Part shown: piece by piece, positions 6,280 to 7,005 of the stretch
Position numbering within the stretch: the stretch's first letter is position 1
How the letters are laid out: every line of letters begins with the position of its first letter
NCBI GenBank assembly: GCA_003646995.1
Contig: QMLZ01000150.1
Coordinates: forward strand, 1-7,005
Direction of reading: 5' to 3'
Source of the DNA: Deltaproteobacteria bacterium
GTDB taxonomy: Bacteria > Desulfobacterota > DSM-4660 > Desulfatiglandales > Desulfatiglandaceae
Length of the DNA: 7,005 bases
Translations under genes and position numbers: made by a program
Notes under the pieces: generated by a model
Database searches by the model: none
What the model saw: only the letters and a program-made list of their open reading frames with translations
What the model was told of the DNA's origin: nothing

Positions 6280-6705
6280 TTATCCCGACGTAACAACTTC
6301 CAAGAAATCAACCCTCTCAAAGTCCGCGTCAAAAGTGGCAATCTTTTTTATGCCGTGGTGTTTGCAAGTGGCTGCGATTAAAGCGTCGTTTGGAAGTAAG
6401 CCGTATTTCGTGATGAGGCCTTCCGCCTCTCTCGTGACCGCCTCGCCAAGATCAAGCGTCCTGTATCTTCCCAGCAGCTCCACGATGTCGCTGAGTTCAA
6501 CGGACTTCACGAGTTCAGGCTGCTTCTTCAGTTCGTAGGACTTCTTTCCCGTCTCCGCCTTAATATAGACGAACAAGACCTCCGAGAAGACGATGTCATT
6601 GATGCACCCTTCGGGACCCGAATACGACTCGAGAAGTCTTTTTGCCCTCTCTTTTCCTTCCAAGAAGTCCAGGAAGACACTTGAGTCAAAAAATACCCCA
6701 TTCAT
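6280..6705 (-). CDS. PIN-domain toxin, VapC-like ribonuclease
   Basis: A 141-residue single PIN domain, the usual VapC length. The acidic residues expected at the Mg/Mn-dependent ribonuclease site are visible: Asp7 in VFFDSSVFLDFLEG, Glu42 in VFSEVLFVY, Asp107 in LLPNDALIAATCKHHG, and Asp126/Asp128 in ATFDADFERVDFLE. PIN toxins cut tRNA, rRNA or mRNA when released from their antitoxin. The ATG at 6703-6705 overlaps the 3' end of the antitoxin gene by 20 nt, and a good Shine-Dalgarno (AGAGGAG, 6713-6719) stands 7 nt upstream inside that gene. The gene ends with TAA, tail-to-tail with the GATE-domain gene. All catalytic positions are present, so the toxin looks active. Confidence 0.9.
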   Translation of the reverse strand: MNGVFFDSSVFLDFLEGKERAKRLLESYSGPEGCINDIVFSEVLFVYIKAETGKKSYELKKQPELVKSVELSDIVELLGRYRTLDLGEAVTREAEGLITKYGLLPNDALIAATCKHHGIKKIATFDADFERVDFLEVVTSG

Positions 6706-6874
6706 CCTCGGTCTCCTCTAAAAGCCGCGACAGATCTTTTCCACGGAAAATCCCGAAGAGCTGCTCCGGCAACTTCTTTATCTCGATTTTTATCCTCTCC
6801 CTTTCCTCCAACTCCACTGGCTCCAGCGGCTTGAAGACGCCCTTCTCATAAACAACCTCGATTGTTTTTTGCAT
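6686..6874 (-). CDS. DUF104/AF2212-type antitoxin partner of the PIN toxin
   Basis: A 62-residue protein starting MQKTIEVVYEKGVFKPLEPV, the signature N-terminal strand pair of the DUF104 antitoxin-like family (short beta-barrel proteins encoded just before PIN toxins in archaea and cyanobacteria). It continues with LEERERIKIEIKK and a C-terminal tail LLEETEDEWGIF that probably binds the toxin. ATG 6872-6874 is preferred over an in-frame TTG at 6896-6898, because family members begin at this point. The purine-rich GAAAGGAAAGGAGAG just ahead can serve as ribosome-binding site, though its GGAG lies only 2 nt from the ATG and the earlier AAGG is better placed. The pair is co-transcribed in antitoxin-toxin order; antitoxin control of its own promoter is expected from the class, not shown. 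Confidence 0.85.
   Translation of the reverse strand: MQKTIEVVYEKGVFKPLEPVELEERERIKIEIKKLPEQLFGIFRGKDLSRLLEETEDEWGIF
6713..6719 (-). promoter_or_regulatory. Shine-Dalgarno for the PIN toxin
   Basis: On the minus strand AGAGGAG ends 7 nt before the toxin ATG at 6705, within the antitoxin reading frame. It fixes the toxin start and lets the toxin be translated despite the overlap. Confidence 0.6.
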
Positions 6875-6915
6875 CTCTCCTTTCCTTTCAATTCTCAATT
6901 ATGCGTTTTCTATAG

Positions 6916-6926
6916 TTATTATAAAG
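6916..6926 (-). promoter_or_regulatory. Probable TATA box of the toxin-antitoxin operon
   Basis: On the minus strand CTTTATAATAA preceded by AAAGA resembles an archaeal BRE plus TATA box. Initiation about 26 nt downstream, near 6895, would give a leader of about 20 nt ahead of ATG 6874. A second TATA-like match (CTTATAAAG, minus strand, 6928-6936) is an alternative. Confidence 0.45.
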
Positions 6927-6979
6927 TCTTTATAAGAAGAAAATAGAAAGTTTTTTTATTAACCTCGCCTTTATAATAA
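6916..6979. repeat. 11-bp inverted repeat in the intergenic region, possible paired promoters or operator
   Basis: CTTTATAATAA occurs on the plus strand at 6969-6979 and, exactly, on the minus strand at 6926-6916, with 42 nt between. The arms look like TATA boxes facing away from each other, so this may mark divergent promoters, one for the toxin-antitoxin operon and one for a gene to the right of the window. No gene is visible from 6899 to the end. Confidence 0.4.
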
Positions 6980-7005
6980 TAAAGTAGCATTTTAAAAGAG
7001 GAAAA

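Noticed and set aside
6899..7005. CRISPR array, tRNA or attachment site near the right edge
   Set aside because: The region shows only AT-rich promoter-like sequence; there are no regularly spaced direct repeats, no cloverleaf and no integrase gene.

Overview
The window reads as archaeal, most likely euryarchaeal from a methanogen or anaerobic methane/alkane-oxidiser-type lineage. The clues are a CobN-type chelatase with a methanogen-style cysteine segment, a substrate-binding protein carrying dockerin repeats, AT-rich TATA-like promoters, and a DUF104 (AF2212-type) antitoxin paired with a PIN toxin. The lower rank cannot be fixed from this sequence alone.

Layout, left to right. (1) Positions 1-1088, + strand: the 3' part of a periplasmic-binding-protein (BtuF/FepB-like, Peripla_BP_2) gene. 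Its first ~155 nt encode dockerin-type calcium-binding sequence in one frame, and the binding-protein domain follows in the next frame, so a frameshift near 155-165 splits it. (2) Positions 1095-1226: a non-coding gap of about 130 nt with a hairpin whose loop is a T tract, a weak TATA-like box and a clear Shine-Dalgarno before ATG 1227. (3) Positions 1227-5267, + strand: a CobN/cobaltochelatase large subunit of 1,346 codons, interrupted once by an in-frame amber codon at 3774-3776. The reading frame is the same on both sides and both sides look like CobN. (4) Positions 5264-6268, + strand: a polytopic membrane protein of the nucleoside-recognition/GATE type, joined to cobN by an ATGA overlap. 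(5) Positions 6280-6874, - strand: a VapBC-like DUF104/PIN toxin-antitoxin pair, convergent with the GATE gene, with its promoter in 6875-7005.

How the genes fit together: the binding protein would capture a metal chelate or tetrapyrrole outside the cell. The CobN-like protein is the metal-inserting subunit of an ATP-dependent tetrapyrrole chelatase. The coupled membrane protein could move metal or a related solute. This functional grouping is inferred from gene order and families. The toxin-antitoxin pair is unrelated accessory cargo.

The most interesting signal is the single in-frame UAG inside cobN. It invites the hypothesis of amber readthrough or pyrrolysine insertion, supported weakly by the TAG-GAA-TAA double stop at the end of the upstream gene. 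A true gene split, a nonsense mutation or a sequence error are the alternatives. No pyl genes or tRNA-Pyl are present in the window.
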